In this document: one piece after another, positions 1 through 8,278 of the stretch
Numbering within the stretch: position 1 is the first letter of the stretch
How the letters are laid out: the number at the start of each line of letters is the position of its first letter
Assembly: GCA_964483985.1 (NCBI GenBank)
Contig: CAZADS010000013.1
Coordinates: 1-30,177 of the forward strand
Source of the DNA: CAZADS01 sp964483985
GTDB lineage: Bacteria > Pseudomonadota > Alphaproteobacteria > Thalassobaculales > Thalassobaculaceae
DNA length: 30,177 nt
Reading direction: 5' to 3'
Translations under genes and position numbers: made by a program
The notes under the pieces: model-generated
Database searches by the model: none
What the model was told of the DNA's origin: nothing
What the model saw: only the letters and a program-made list of their open reading frames with translations

Positions 1-91
1 AATGATGCTGGGCGTTGATGATTTAAACGCTGCTGGACTTATCAAGCTGTCTTCGGGGAAAAAACGTCATATTATTATCCGAATCCAATAG
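1..91 (+). CDS. tyrS: Tyrosyl-tRNA synthetase, C-terminal end (partial)
   Basis: Only the last 29 codons or so are in the window; the gene enters from the left and stops with TAG at 89-91. The reading frame ends in GLIKLSSGKKRHIIIRIQ, which resembles the end of the S4-like RNA-binding domain of bacterial TyrS (typically a leu/lys-rich strand followed by S-G-K-K-[KR]-H and a short hydrophobic tail). TyrS charges tRNA-Tyr in the cytosol. The gene is convergent with the AsmA-like gene, with 17 bp between the stops. The call rests on a short tail, so another S4-domain protein is possible. Confidence 0.6.
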   Translation, partial: MMLGVDDLNAAGLIKLSSGKKRHIIIRIQ

Positions 92-108
92 CAGTTTATT
101 AATTTGTC

Positions 109-3100
109 TTAACGCTTGGATTTCGATCTTTTGGTAGCAGATACAAGGGCGCGTAAAAAACCCGGTGTGAATGCCGTTAGTGGATTGACGGTGACTGTGG
201 GTTTTTCAAGACTACCTCGGACGAAATATTCTGCTGCTAATAATCCTTCTTTTTCACCGCCGGTTAGAATACGCCCAAGGAACGGTATTTGGTCAATTAG
301 TCTGCTCAGACCATATGCGGGTACAATCATTCCGCTAATATTAACTTCTTGGTTTAGGCGATTAATTAGGCCTTGGGCGGATACTCCTAGCGATGGACCA
401 AAGGCAAAAGCGTCGATAATTTTGATCTCAGAATCGTCGATTCTCATTTGAGCGTTCAATTTTTCAAACTGAATACCTCTTCCACGGAGAGTACTGACAA
501 GGCCTACCAAAGATGCAGCGTTTAGAACTCTAGCTAGGATTGGCGCATTCACTAATCCGAAATCTTTTATAGAAAGATCAAGAATATTACTATCCGTTTC
601 AATCTGCCCTAAAACATTAAGGGTTCCCTCCTTAACAGAATTCGTAATATCGAATCCAGCTAACACTTGGCCGGCTTGTTGGGCTTCCAGAGCAAACCGC
701 GGAATATTGTTTTGAACAGCATAGGTTATTTGCACAGGTTCTTGATTTACAAGGCCCTTAACTCGGACGTTATTTAATTCAACGCCATCGTGCCTTAAAA
801 CCACTTGAGTTTGCTTTATTGGAGGCAAATCACCAATCTGAATTTCATCAAAGCGACCTTCAATTGTGAAGGGTGGGCTCGTGGTCTCACTCCCGTGAAA
901 CCCTTCTCCAAGGAAATGTTTAGTATCCAAGTGAGTTCCATAGAGAGTCCCATGATAGTGGCCGTTGTTTAATAAATCGACTCGCCCATTGATTTCGCTA
1001 TTGGACAGCACCATTCGGTCAATTTGAATAAATCGCGGTTTCCACTCTACACCATCAAACTCCGCCGTAAGATCAACTCCCAGATTTCCGGCAATTAAGC
1101 TTGCCGATGTAAGGCGACGTGGCATATCATTTTGCAATTCAAGAGAAAAGCGAATTCGACCGGCCGCGCCAGCTGGTTTTATCCAATTGATCGGCTTGAT
1201 TTTTAATTTAGCATCCCGAAGATCGATTAAGGCAGAGATTTCTGATTGATCGCTAATATTTTCGGAGAATTGGGCATCAATCGCAATGGATCCCTCTATC
1301 TCAATTGCTTTCGGGAGATAAATTTGATGAAGCGATAGGTCATCAATGATGGTTTTCAGGCGTTTTCGCCTTCGAAGATTGGAATTTCCTGAAAACGATT
1401 CTTCTTGAATTACAGCCGCTGGCTGGCCATCGATCAGTCCGTCACCCTCAATTTTTATACCATCGCGATTTAAATCGATGGTTAATTTGCCTTTGTTAAA
1501 CGATCGCCCGTTAATCAAATCAGGTAGCACTACCTGTTTTAAATTCGCTAATCCGCTAAAGTGCACTTGGTCTAGTGTGAGTGAATTGGTTAGCGGGAAA
1601 GCGAACTGAATATGTGTATCAAATTGTCCCTGTGCTTCGAGAGCCTTGAGGTTCGCATGTTTAGCCATTTTTAGGGCTTTATCTTGCAGAATTTTAAGAG
1701 CTGTTTGAACTGAACCTCGCGCTACCACGTTGATTTCCGCTTTTTCATTGTTTGTATCTAGATTTAGGAATTGTATATTTGAACCGCTAATCTCTAGGTC
1801 TTCTATATGTCCTTCGGAAATATTTATTTCAAATTTTGCATTGTCAAAAATGGCCCGACCGCCTGCTAAACGGGCTGGTATGAGGGGCTTAAAGTAATGA
1901 GCTGTGATACCATTAAAATCTATCGAACCATGTACATCTGTTAATTTTAAATTGGAAAAGGTGTTGGGGTCGACAGTGCCACTAATATGAACCTCAGCCC
2001 GTTCGACAATACCATCGTTGAGATTATTGAGCACCCAGTCTCTCGCACTGATTCCTAATGACGGAGGCCAAAATAAATTAAGTTTTTTAACCGGTAAATT
2101 TTCGACCGATGCTTTTAAGTTTAGATTGGCTATTTTGGAAATATTTTGTAACTGTGCATTGCCAGATATTGAAACATTTTTGTCTATCAGGTTGATGTTT
2201 TCTACGGAAATTAGATCTGCCAGCGCATCATATCTGGCTTCCATAACTAGGGAATCGTAGAAAACCTGAGATGGGAAAATACCGGGAATAGATAGAGATC
2301 CGTCGGGTAGTGTTATAGTTCCACTTAATAACGAAAATTCGAATAATGGCGTTAATTCGAAGAAAATTTTTCCATCGATTGCAGAAGTTGTAGATATTTT
2401 GTTTGCAAATTTCGGAAGCCAATAATTGACTAATTGCATTGATAATTGGTTAAAAGCGTATGATCCATCAAGTTTGTTTAATTCATGTTGGTGTTGTAAT
2501 GAGAGGGCCATTGTTGTCGAATGTTTCTTGTATTTGACAATGGCTTTGGCGTTTAGATGGGTAACATTATTTTCAATGGACAGGTTGGCATTTAGGTTTT
2601 GGAACGTTAAATTTGATGAAGGATTAAGATGATGACCAATTAGCGTTCCATTTCGAATCTCCAAGGTTTTAAAATACGCCATTCTTTGATCCAAAGCCGA
2701 AGGATCAGAGATTCGTTTTAGGAATGTAGATAGCGCAACAGAAGTTTTCGATTTTTTATTATCAGCTCCCAATGAGCCTTCGGAAAAGTGAATTTTGGGG
2801 TGGTTTAATGTAATGCGTACAGGTGCTGCCAATCCGTACATGAGAGCGCTGATTGAGAGCCTGACTAGTATTGTTGGGGCTGTAGCAATAGACTTGCTAT
2901 TTTGATCTGTTAGTTCGACGTTTTCGACGGTTATATCGAAAACTCTGTCCCATCCCTTCCAAGTTAAAGTAGGTTTCCCTATTTTCATATGGTAGGAGCT
3001 ACCGGGCGGGGAAAGCGACTCTTGGATTATTTCTTGGGCGAAATCCAAGGGAATTGGACCGTTTGTTAGCCTCCAGGCTATAGCTATGATAGCAATTAAA

Positions 3101-3159
3101 AGTCCCGCGAATAATACACCGGAGATTTCCAACAAAAGTTTAAAGGCTTTACCTAGCAC
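109..3159 (-). CDS. YhdP/AsmA-like envelope protein (DUF3971)
   Basis: A 1016-residue protein with one N-terminal membrane anchor (about residues 8-30, mostly L/I/A/G/V) and a long beta-rich periplasmic body. An ARDWVLNN-type motif near residue 370 is typical of DUF3971. The AsmA-like C-terminal region (about 835-1000) has the run ending in TAFTPGFLRAL common to this family. Proteins of this type (YhdP, TamB, AsmA) are bridge-like lipid carriers between inner and outer membrane; that role is inferred from family. The start is GTG with AAGGAAG about 8 nt upstream, which supports it. Divergent from bcp, a neighbour often seen in alphaproteobacteria. Length is normal for the family and no frame break is visible. 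Confidence 0.85.
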   Translation of the reverse strand: MLGKAFKLLLEISGVLFAGLLIAIIAIAWRLTNGPIPLDFAQEIIQESLSPPGSSYHMKIGKPTLTWKGWDRVFDITVENVELTDQNSKSIATAPTILVRLSISALMYGLAAPVRITLNHPKIHFSEGSLGADNKKSKTSVALSTFLKRISDPSALDQRMAYFKTLEIRNGTLIGHHLNPSSNLTFQNLNANLSIENNVTHLNAKAIVKYKKHSTTMALSLQHQHELNKLDGSYAFNQLSMQLVNYWLPKFANKISTTSAIDGKIFFELTPLFEFSLLSGTITLPDGSLSIPGIFPSQVFYDSLVMEARYDALADLISVENINLIDKNVSISGNAQLQNISKIANLNLKASVENLPVKKLNLFWPPSLGISARDWVLNNLNDGIVERAEVHISGTVDPNTFSNLKLTDVHGSIDFNGITAHYFKPLIPARLAGGRAIFDNAKFEINISEGHIEDLEISGSNIQFLNLDTNNEKAEINVVARGSVQTALKILQDKALKMAKHANLKALEAQGQFDTHIQFAFPLTNSLTLDQVHFSGLANLKQVVLPDLINGRSFNKGKLTIDLNRDGIKIEGDGLIDGQPAAVIQEESFSGNSNLRRRKRLKTIIDDLSLHQIYLPKAIEIEGSIAIDAQFSENISDQSEISALIDLRDAKLKIKPINWIKPAGAAGRIRFSLELQNDMPRRLTSASLIAGNLGVDLTAEFDGVEWKPRFIQIDRMVLSNSEINGRVDLLNNGHYHGTLYGTHLDTKHFLGEGFHGSETTSPPFTIEGRFDEIQIGDLPPIKQTQVVLRHDGVELNNVRVKGLVNQEPVQITYAVQNNIPRFALEAQQAGQVLAGFDITNSVKEGTLNVLGQIETDSNILDLSIKDFGLVNAPILARVLNAASLVGLVSTLRGRGIQFEKLNAQMRIDDSEIKIIDAFAFGPSLGVSAQGLINRLNQEVNISGMIVPAYGLSRLIDQIPFLGRILTGGEKEGLLAAEYFVRGSLEKPTVTVNPLTAFTPGFLRALVSATKRSKSKR

Positions 3160-3275
3160 GCTTGACTTCCTTTTAAAGCAAGCAAATATATTTCGAGGAA
3201 GAAATCGATTCGCTTACTCATCGTAAAAGAACTTAACACAATCGAGACATAATCCCTATCCAACAGGAGAAAAAA

Positions 3276-3740
3276 ATGACTCTAATTATCGGCGATAAAG
3301 CCCCTGATTTTAAAATGGCAACTGACGGGGGTGGTGAAGTCTCATTGGAAGACCTTATCGGTCGCAATGTAATACTTTATTTCTACCCTAAGGACGACAC
3401 TCCTGGGTGTACTAAAGAAGCTTGTGGTTTCAGAGATGCCTTTCCAAAGTTTTTGGACATTGACGCAGAAATTATTGGTGTATCTAAAGATGGAGTCGTA
3501 AAGCACGATAAATTTAAAACGAAATATAATCTTCCTTTTCAGCTTGGTGCTGATGTAGATGGTTCCGTTTGTGAGGCCTATGGAACGTGGGTCGAAAAGT
3601 CAATGTATGGTCGGAAATATATGGGTATAGAACGAGCCACGTTTCTCATAGATAGCTGTGGTATCTTGAGAGGAATTTGGCGAAAAGTTAAGGTAAAGGG
3701 TCATGTCGAAGAAGTTTTAACAGCAACCCAAAACATCTAA
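3276..3740 (+). CDS. bcp: Thioredoxin-dependent thiol peroxidase (peroxiredoxin, Bcp/PrxQ type)
   Basis: 154 residues, the usual length of the Bcp/PrxQ subfamily. The active-site segment PKDDTPGCTKEAC carries the peroxidatic cysteine C45 and the resolving cysteine C50, five residues apart, as in E. coli Bcp. P38, T42 and P43 complete the peroxiredoxin pocket. The enzyme reduces H2O2 and organic hydroperoxides in the cytosol using thioredoxin. The ATG is preceded by AGGAG with suitable spacing. The gene is divergent from the AsmA-like gene and convergent with hisI. A family-specific regulator site was not recognised in the 116-bp upstream gap. Confidence 0.95.
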   Translation: MTLIIGDKAPDFKMATDGGGEVSLEDLIGRNVILYFYPKDDTPGCTKEACGFRDAFPKFLDIDAEIIGVSKDGVVKHDKFKTKYNLPFQLGADVDGSVCEAYGTWVEKSMYGRKYMGIERATFLIDSCGILRGIWRKVKVKGHVEEVLTATQNI

Positions 3741-3843
3741 AAGGTAAAGAATGGCTTTAAAAGAATAGAGGTCAGTAAAACTAATAGTCCCAATATATAA
3801 CAAACCAAACTAGGCAAAGATTTAAAAATTAGAGTAAAAGTGG

Positions 3844-4320
3844 TCAAGGTTTTCTATAAATTTGGGTAGGGATAAATTTTTTTATTTTTTCAATAAATTT
3901 AAGGGTTAGAAAACCAGTCTGCTGTGCCCGTTCGACGGGAACAGAACGGTAAAAACAGGATTGGTATCCAACATGACAAGCAGCTCCTTTTTGGTCGACA
4001 ATTAACCATATAGCGTCTTGATCACAGTCGATTCTTAGATCAATGACCTTTTGAGTGTGTCCACTTTCTTCTCCTTTTCGCCATAATTTACCTCGAGAGC
4101 GACTCCAATAGTGTGCCTGTCGGGTTTGAATGGTAAGGGCTAATGCTTCGGCATTCATATATGCCAGCATCAAAAGAAGTCCTGTTTTTTGATCCGATAC
4201 CACGCAGGGAACAAGCCCATTTGAATCAAATGCTGGTGCTAGAGCCGTACCTTCTTCTATTTCGGTGATACTCCCGCGGGATTTGAAAAGGGATTCTGGT
4301 TTGACTAAAACATTTTTCAC
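3844..4320 (-). CDS. hisI: Phosphoribosyl-AMP cyclohydrolase
   Basis: 158 residues. HisI opens the adenine ring of phosphoribosyl-AMP, the third step of histidine synthesis. Family motifs are clear: MLAYMNAEAL, HYWSRSRGKLWRKGEESGHTQ, the metal-binding DCDQDA string, and the zinc cysteines in GAACHVGYQSCF. It is the stand-alone HisI form without the HisE pyrophosphohydrolase domain, as is usual in alphaproteobacteria. The start is GTG with GGAGG about 7 nt upstream. The N-terminus is somewhat longer than the compact 110-130 residue forms. No other his gene is adjacent. Confidence 0.95.
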   Translation of the reverse strand: MKNVLVKPESLFKSRGSITEIEEGTALAPAFDSNGLVPCVVSDQKTGLLLMLAYMNAEALALTIQTRQAHYWSRSRGKLWRKGEESGHTQKVIDLRIDCDQDAIWLIVDQKGAACHVGYQSCFYRSVPVERAQQTGFLTLKFIEKIKKFIPTQIYRKP

Positions 4321-4392
4321 CTGTTGCCTCCAGCATTGGTGTCCCTAATAATTCCCAAATTAAGGTAGTTCAATAGAAACATAGTCAAATAA

Positions 4393-5274
4393 TTAAATTA
4401 CTTCTTGATTAATTTCGATAAAATTCATTGAAGGATCATATGTGTACACTTGATGCATGCCTGCCATAGCATAAGTGCCGGCATTAGAGTACAAATGTCC
4501 AATGGACTCCATTTTACGCATTACCAAGGAGATATCTGGCACCGTGATGGCTACGTGTCCGCCAAAAGTAGGGTTGTGAATCAATTGGTTGTCGATATGA
4601 AATGTTGGCATTCCACGAACAAGATGTAGGCCGCGATTATCGGGTCCAAAAACCGCTAGGGAATCAACTGACCTATCGAAATTGCCAACTTTGTCCGTTC
4701 CTGGAATTTTAAAGACATCTCGTGCCATACCAATAAGGTTTTCATAGAAAGCTGCAGTTTCTGAAACATTGTGAACTTGTCTATTAACATGATGGATATA
4801 CCAGCCGCCTGGCTCTTTACGAATGGGATGAACCGCATCATCCTTGGGTGTTGCGCCACCGGTGTTATCAACGACTTGATTAATTTCAACAATGTTCATT
4901 GAAGGATCATAACAATATAACTGGTGCATCCCCGCCATAGCGTAGACGCCTGCATCTGACACAACAACACCGGTTTCTTCCAAGTTTTGTTTAACTTTTT
5001 GAATATTTCTTACGCATATAGCAAAATGTCCCCCAATGGTTGGATTGTGGACAAGTTTGTTGTCCTGGGCAAATGAAGTAATTGCTCGAACGATATGTAG
5101 CCCTCTGTTTTCGGTTCCGAAATAAGCGAGTGTTTCTGGTGTGTGTCCGATTTTCCCTTTTATGTCCGGATATGACCATTCACCTTCTTCAAGTCCTATG
5201 ATATCCCGAAAAAAATCGGCCGTTTTTTTGACGTCGTGGGCTTGTAAATTTACGTGATGGATAAACCAACTCAT
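4393..5274 (-). CDS. Tandem VOC-family protein (two extradiol-dioxygenase/glyoxalase-like repeats)
   Basis: 293 residues built from two copies of a roughly 135-residue unit (about 3-136 and 158-292) that look about half identical. Both keep IHHVN, NRGLH, HNPTxGGH, AGxYAMAGMHQ, YDPSMN and EIN. Each unit offers a full candidate metal triad: H7, H83, E130 and H162, H240, E287. That H-H-E pattern is typical of type I extradiol dioxygenases and other VOC metalloenzymes. Substrate unknown. A TTG 12 nt further up is in frame, but the ATG at 5272-5274 has GGAG six nt upstream and is preferred. It lies downstream of the Rieske/amidohydrolase/TauD operon but is separated by 360 bp, so it may have its own promoter. 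Ring-cleavage activity is inference. Confidence 0.85.
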   Translation of the reverse strand: MSWFIHHVNLQAHDVKKTADFFRDIIGLEEGEWSYPDIKGKIGHTPETLAYFGTENRGLHIVRAITSFAQDNKLVHNPTIGGHFAICVRNIQKVKQNLEETGVVVSDAGVYAMAGMHQLYCYDPSMNIVEINQVVDNTGGATPKDDAVHPIRKEPGGWYIHHVNRQVHNVSETAAFYENLIGMARDVFKIPGTDKVGNFDRSVDSLAVFGPDNRGLHLVRGMPTFHIDNQLIHNPTFGGHVAITVPDISLVMRKMESIGHLYSNAGTYAMAGMHQVYTYDPSMNFIEINQEVI

Positions 5275-5636
5275 AGTTAACTCCAAAATAAAATTGTGTT
5301 TTGGCTGTAAGTATCCAATCTGGATGCTGTTGGAACCTATCTAATAATGGTAGGGGTTTATGTTCAAGTCGCTACGCTGTTTGGATTGCATTATTTCTTG
5401 TTCATTAAAGTAGAAAATATTTATCAGAATAGCATATTCCTCTGCATAGAATTGTGAAACATTTCTGGGTCATCTGCATTCAATCATGTTTTGATACCTC
5501 GGTCGAAAAACCGGCGAAAGAAATGATCTTTAAACCGAAGATTGGGTTTAGCAGCCACGTTGGAATTTTTTGTGGTCAAATTTCGCTTATTAAATTGTTG
5601 AAAAGTTTGCTTATTTATTGAACAGGTTTAAAATTT
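5275..5636. other. Intergenic region with small inverted repeats, no gene seen
   Basis: 362 bp between the Rieske gene and the VOC gene, both on the minus strand. No convincing reading frame or tRNA. It contains ATCCA-ATC-TGGAT at 5313-5325, CGGT/ACCG around a six-base A-rich loop near 5500-5515, and two 6-bp stems built from the same word, TAAACC...GGTTTA (5531-5550) and GGTTTA...TAAACC (5625-5643, overlapping the Rieske stop). No U-rich tract follows either stem, so a terminator is not demonstrated. The region probably holds the operon end and a promoter for the VOC gene. Confidence 0.4.
5281..5284 (-). promoter_or_regulatory. Ribosome binding site deciding the VOC-protein start
   Basis: On the minus strand GGAG lies six nt before ATG 5274-5272. 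The longer in-frame TTG start would fall on this same site and leave it without a Shine-Dalgarno, so the shorter protein is chosen. Confidence 0.6.
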
Positions 5637-6050
5637 CTAAACCTCAACCACAACATAATCATCTTCAATTTCTACTTTGAATTTTTCGACTTGATAGAAG
5701 CCATCAGCTATCATTGTACCTTTTTTAATTTCTATGCCATATTGGGTTGCTTGAATTTTTTCTGGGTTACATGTTGATTTCCCAGACCTGATATCAAACT
5801 CCCAGCCATGCCATGGACAGCGGATAATTTCGTTTGGGCGAGAGAATTTATAAATGCCAGGTTCGTTCGCTTCCACTAAGCCAACGAGTTGCCCCCTGCA
5901 TAGGCTACCACCTTGGTGTGGGCAGCGATCTAACAAACAAAAAAACTCACCTTGAAGGTTAAAAATAACTATGTTACGCCCGCGAATTTCAATTAATTTA
6001 CGGGTTCCGGCTGGGATATCTTTAACGGGCGCTATAACGTACTTCGGCAT
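5637..6050 (-). CDS. Small Rieske [2Fe-2S] protein
   Basis: 137 residues. The two cluster-binding boxes are C43-P-H45 (in RCPHQGG) and C78-P-W-H81 (in RCPWHGWEFD). The box order is as in Rieske ferredoxins and oxygenase N-domains, but 32 residues separate H45 from C78, about twice the common 15-17. The extra residues include a segment EANEPGIYKFSRPNE. There is no oxygenase alpha-subunit domain and no signal peptide, so it is a cytosolic electron carrier or a small subunit of an unknown complex. Ten bp downstream of the first amidohydrolase gene and surely cotranscribed. No Rieske oxygenase or ferredoxin reductase is in the window, so its partner is unknown. Confidence 0.88.
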   Translation of the reverse strand: MPKYVIAPVKDIPAGTRKLIEIRGRNIVIFNLQGEFFCLLDRCPHQGGSLCRGQLVGLVEANEPGIYKFSRPNEIIRCPWHGWEFDIRSGKSTCNPEKIQATQYGIEIKKGTMIADGFYQVEKFKVEIEDDYVVVEV

Positions 6051-6060
6051 TAAAAAAGTT

Positions 6061-7182
6061 TCATAAATTCCTGTTTAACCCATAGACGTGAAGAGCATTA
6101 TCGAGAAAAAAGGCATCTTTCTTATCTTTTTCAATCCGAATTGGAAGTGCTCTAGACGGTTCATCATAATCCCAGTGAGGATAATCTGTGGCGAAAAGCA
6201 AATTTTCCCAACCAATCCATTTCATGGTGTCTAACAAATGTTGCCTTGGTTCTGGTTCTTCCATTGGTTGCGTTGTTAGCCAAACGTGTTTTCTAATTAG
6301 CTCTGACGGAGGTTGTTTGACATGTGGAATCTCATCTCTCATGCGCCTCCAAAGCTTATCAAGCCGCCAAGATAGAGCGGGTAACCAAGCAAAACCTGCT
6401 TCTACTAAGATAATTTTTAAAGTTGGAAAACGCCCAAAAACACCTTCGACTACCAGACTAGTCAAGAGAGATTGCGTATTTTGCGCATGCCCGACCATTT
6501 CTTCAATATAATAAGATGGCCATCCTCCTCCAGTTACAGGTGTTCCTCCGTAACCGAACGCGTGTATTGCAACGGGCAGGTTTGCGCGACATGCGGCTTC
6601 GTAGATAGGCCAATATTTACGCTGGCCGAGGGGTTCAGCAGTCCTGCTCAGCAGCAATATTTGTGCGAAGTGGTAATTTCCCGTCCAATATTCGATCTCG
6701 CTTATGGATGTTATGGCATCTTCATAAGGTACCATCAATGAAGCTTTTAAGCGGGGTTCTTTAGATGTCCATTCTTCAATTTGCCAATGGTTCACTGCCC
6801 TACAATAGGCTGCTGCAAAATCTTGATTTTGAAGTCCTTGACCACTTCGAAGCGGATTCAAAATTCCTAGTTGAACATTATTAGGGTCTAGATGTTGTTT
6901 ACGCATAAAATCAAGATCACTACCAGGTCTACCGCCATCAGAAGGATATGAGTCGCGGCGAGCTGCATCGGGTTGCCCTTTTGGAAATGCTGGTCCGGTA
7001 GGAAACCCTTGTCGGTAAATAAAACCAAAACTCTCTAGGTGCTTTTGCCACCTTTTCGAGAGGAACGGATAGATTTCTATCGGTAGGGATTTTGGACTCG
7101 GGTGAATATCGCAATCGGCTATTGCTAACTGTGGCTTAAGATTTGTAACACCTGAAAATCGGTCTATGACCTGGATATTCAT
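6061..7182 (-). CDS. Amidohydrolase-2 family protein (ACMSD-like), copy 1
   Basis: 373 residues of the metal-dependent hydrolase superfamily (PF04909, which also holds decarboxylases such as ACMSD). Visible landmarks: DCDIHP with D25 and H27 in place of the usual HxH, IHAFG with H207, LVEAGFAWLP with E261 where many members have histidine, and ATDYPHWD with D333 and H336. These match a subgroup commonly found in catabolic clusters; hydrolysis versus decarboxylation cannot be told. The ATG at 7180-7182 is chosen because AGGAGGG lies just upstream; an in-frame ATG seven codons earlier lacks such a site. Sits between its paralogue and the Rieske gene. Confidence 0.88.
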   Translation of the reverse strand: MNIQVIDRFSGVTNLKPQLAIADCDIHPSPKSLPIEIYPFLSKRWQKHLESFGFIYRQGFPTGPAFPKGQPDAARRDSYPSDGGRPGSDLDFMRKQHLDPNNVQLGILNPLRSGQGLQNQDFAAAYCRAVNHWQIEEWTSKEPRLKASLMVPYEDAITSISEIEYWTGNYHFAQILLLSRTAEPLGQRKYWPIYEAACRANLPVAIHAFGYGGTPVTGGGWPSYYIEEMVGHAQNTQSLLTSLVVEGVFGRFPTLKIILVEAGFAWLPALSWRLDKLWRRMRDEIPHVKQPPSELIRKHVWLTTQPMEEPEPRQHLLDTMKWIGWENLLFATDYPHWDYDEPSRALPIRIEKDKKDAFFLDNALHVYGLNRNL

Positions 7183-7187
7183 TGCCA

Positions 7188-7194
7188 CCCTCCT
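7188..7194 (-). promoter_or_regulatory. Strong ribosome binding site deciding the amidohydrolase copy 1 start
   Basis: AGGAGGG on the minus strand, five nt before ATG 7182-7180. It falls inside the reading frame of the longer alternative start, which therefore is unlikely. Confidence 0.65.
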
Positions 7195-7205
7195 GTTTCG
7201 CATTT

Positions 7206-8273
7206 CTATTTTAGTCGAGAATAAGCGTTTTTTGGGTTTTCCACCATAATTTTGTATGCGAGGTCGTTGTTAAGTCCTGACGGTAAAGCATTCATTCCAT
7301 CAAATTGCCAGTGAGGATAGTCTGTGGAAAAGACGATCATCTCATCCGACCCCATATGCTCTATGACACGTTCAAATTCCTCTGTTGTTGGGGGAGCGTC
7401 AACAGGTTGTAGGGTAAGCCGAATATGATCTCTCGCTATTTCTGTGGGAGTTCGATCAATCCAAGGTATTTCCGCTCTCAGTCCCCTCCAAAATTTGGTT
7501 AATCTCCACAAATGGGCGGGGAACCAAGTAATACCAGATTCTGCTAATACCACCTTCAATTTTGGATATTTGGAAAACACCCCTTCGCAGATAAGGCTCG
7601 ATACCATATTATGGAATGCAGGCGCTTGGGCAGCATAGTCTTCTGTATAGTAGGAGGGCCAGCCTACAGATGTTACCGGGTGTTTATAAGCGCTACCCGC
7701 ATGGATACAAATACTAAGATTATGACGCTCGGCGGCAGCGTAAATTGGCCAATATATTCGTCTCCCAAGAGGATTCTCATCCATAACAAGCATTAGAACA
7801 GAGACAAAACGAGAGTCATGAGCTAAACGATTAATTTCTTCGACAGCTAAATCGGCGTTTTGGGTAGGTATCACAATTGATGCTCGTAGTCGCTTATCTT
7901 GCGCTAGAAACTCAGATACCATCCAATCATTTACTGCGCGCGCAAACGCTGCGGATAGATCCTCACTCATTAAAAGTTGGACGCCATAAAGGCAGTTGCA
8001 GATGGCAATGCTTGATCCAAAGGGATCCAATACGTGTTTCCGCAGGGTTTGAACGTCGGTGGCTGGCATTCCACGAATTGGTCGCCAATCTGGTCTGGCA
8101 GTGAGTGGTGCATTTTTTGGGTATGAAATGCTCTCCAGTTCGTGCATGCCTCGCTGGATCAAAGTATCTTGCCAGTGTTCTGGCATATAGGGCAATAGAG
8201 CTTCCAGGTTAGGCACTGATGGATGAATATCACAATCAATTGCGCCAGAAGTGATGGGAATGGAGGCAGACAT
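7206..8273 (-). CDS. Amidohydrolase-2 family protein (ACMSD-like), copy 2
   Basis: 355 residues, clearly paralogous to the next gene in the operon. Same landmarks: DCDIHP (D15, H17), CIHAGS (H191), VVLAESGITWFP (E245), and STDYPHWQFD (D318, H321), plus the shared PLGRRIYWPIY and GWPSYYxE segments. Cytosolic metal-dependent hydrolase or decarboxylase, substrate unknown. Starts only five bp after the dioxygenase stop, with an A-run rather than a Shine-Dalgarno in front, so translation is probably coupled to the upstream gene. Two side-by-side copies suggest either a heteromeric enzyme or two steps on related substrates. Confidence 0.88.
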   Translation of the reverse strand: MSASIPITSGAIDCDIHPSVPNLEALLPYMPEHWQDTLIQRGMHELESISYPKNAPLTARPDWRPIRGMPATDVQTLRKHVLDPFGSSIAICNCLYGVQLLMSEDLSAAFARAVNDWMVSEFLAQDKRLRASIVIPTQNADLAVEEINRLAHDSRFVSVLMLVMDENPLGRRIYWPIYAAAERHNLSICIHAGSAYKHPVTSVGWPSYYTEDYAAQAPAFHNMVSSLICEGVFSKYPKLKVVLAESGITWFPAHLWRLTKFWRGLRAEIPWIDRTPTEIARDHIRLTLQPVDAPPTTEEFERVIEHMGSDEMIVFSTDYPHWQFDGMNALPSGLNNDLAYKIMVENPKNAYSRLK

Positions 8274-8278
8274 TTTTT

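Noticed and set aside
116..451. 111-codon plus-strand frame near the window start
   Set aside because: Antisense to the C-terminal AsmA-like domain; no family resemblance.
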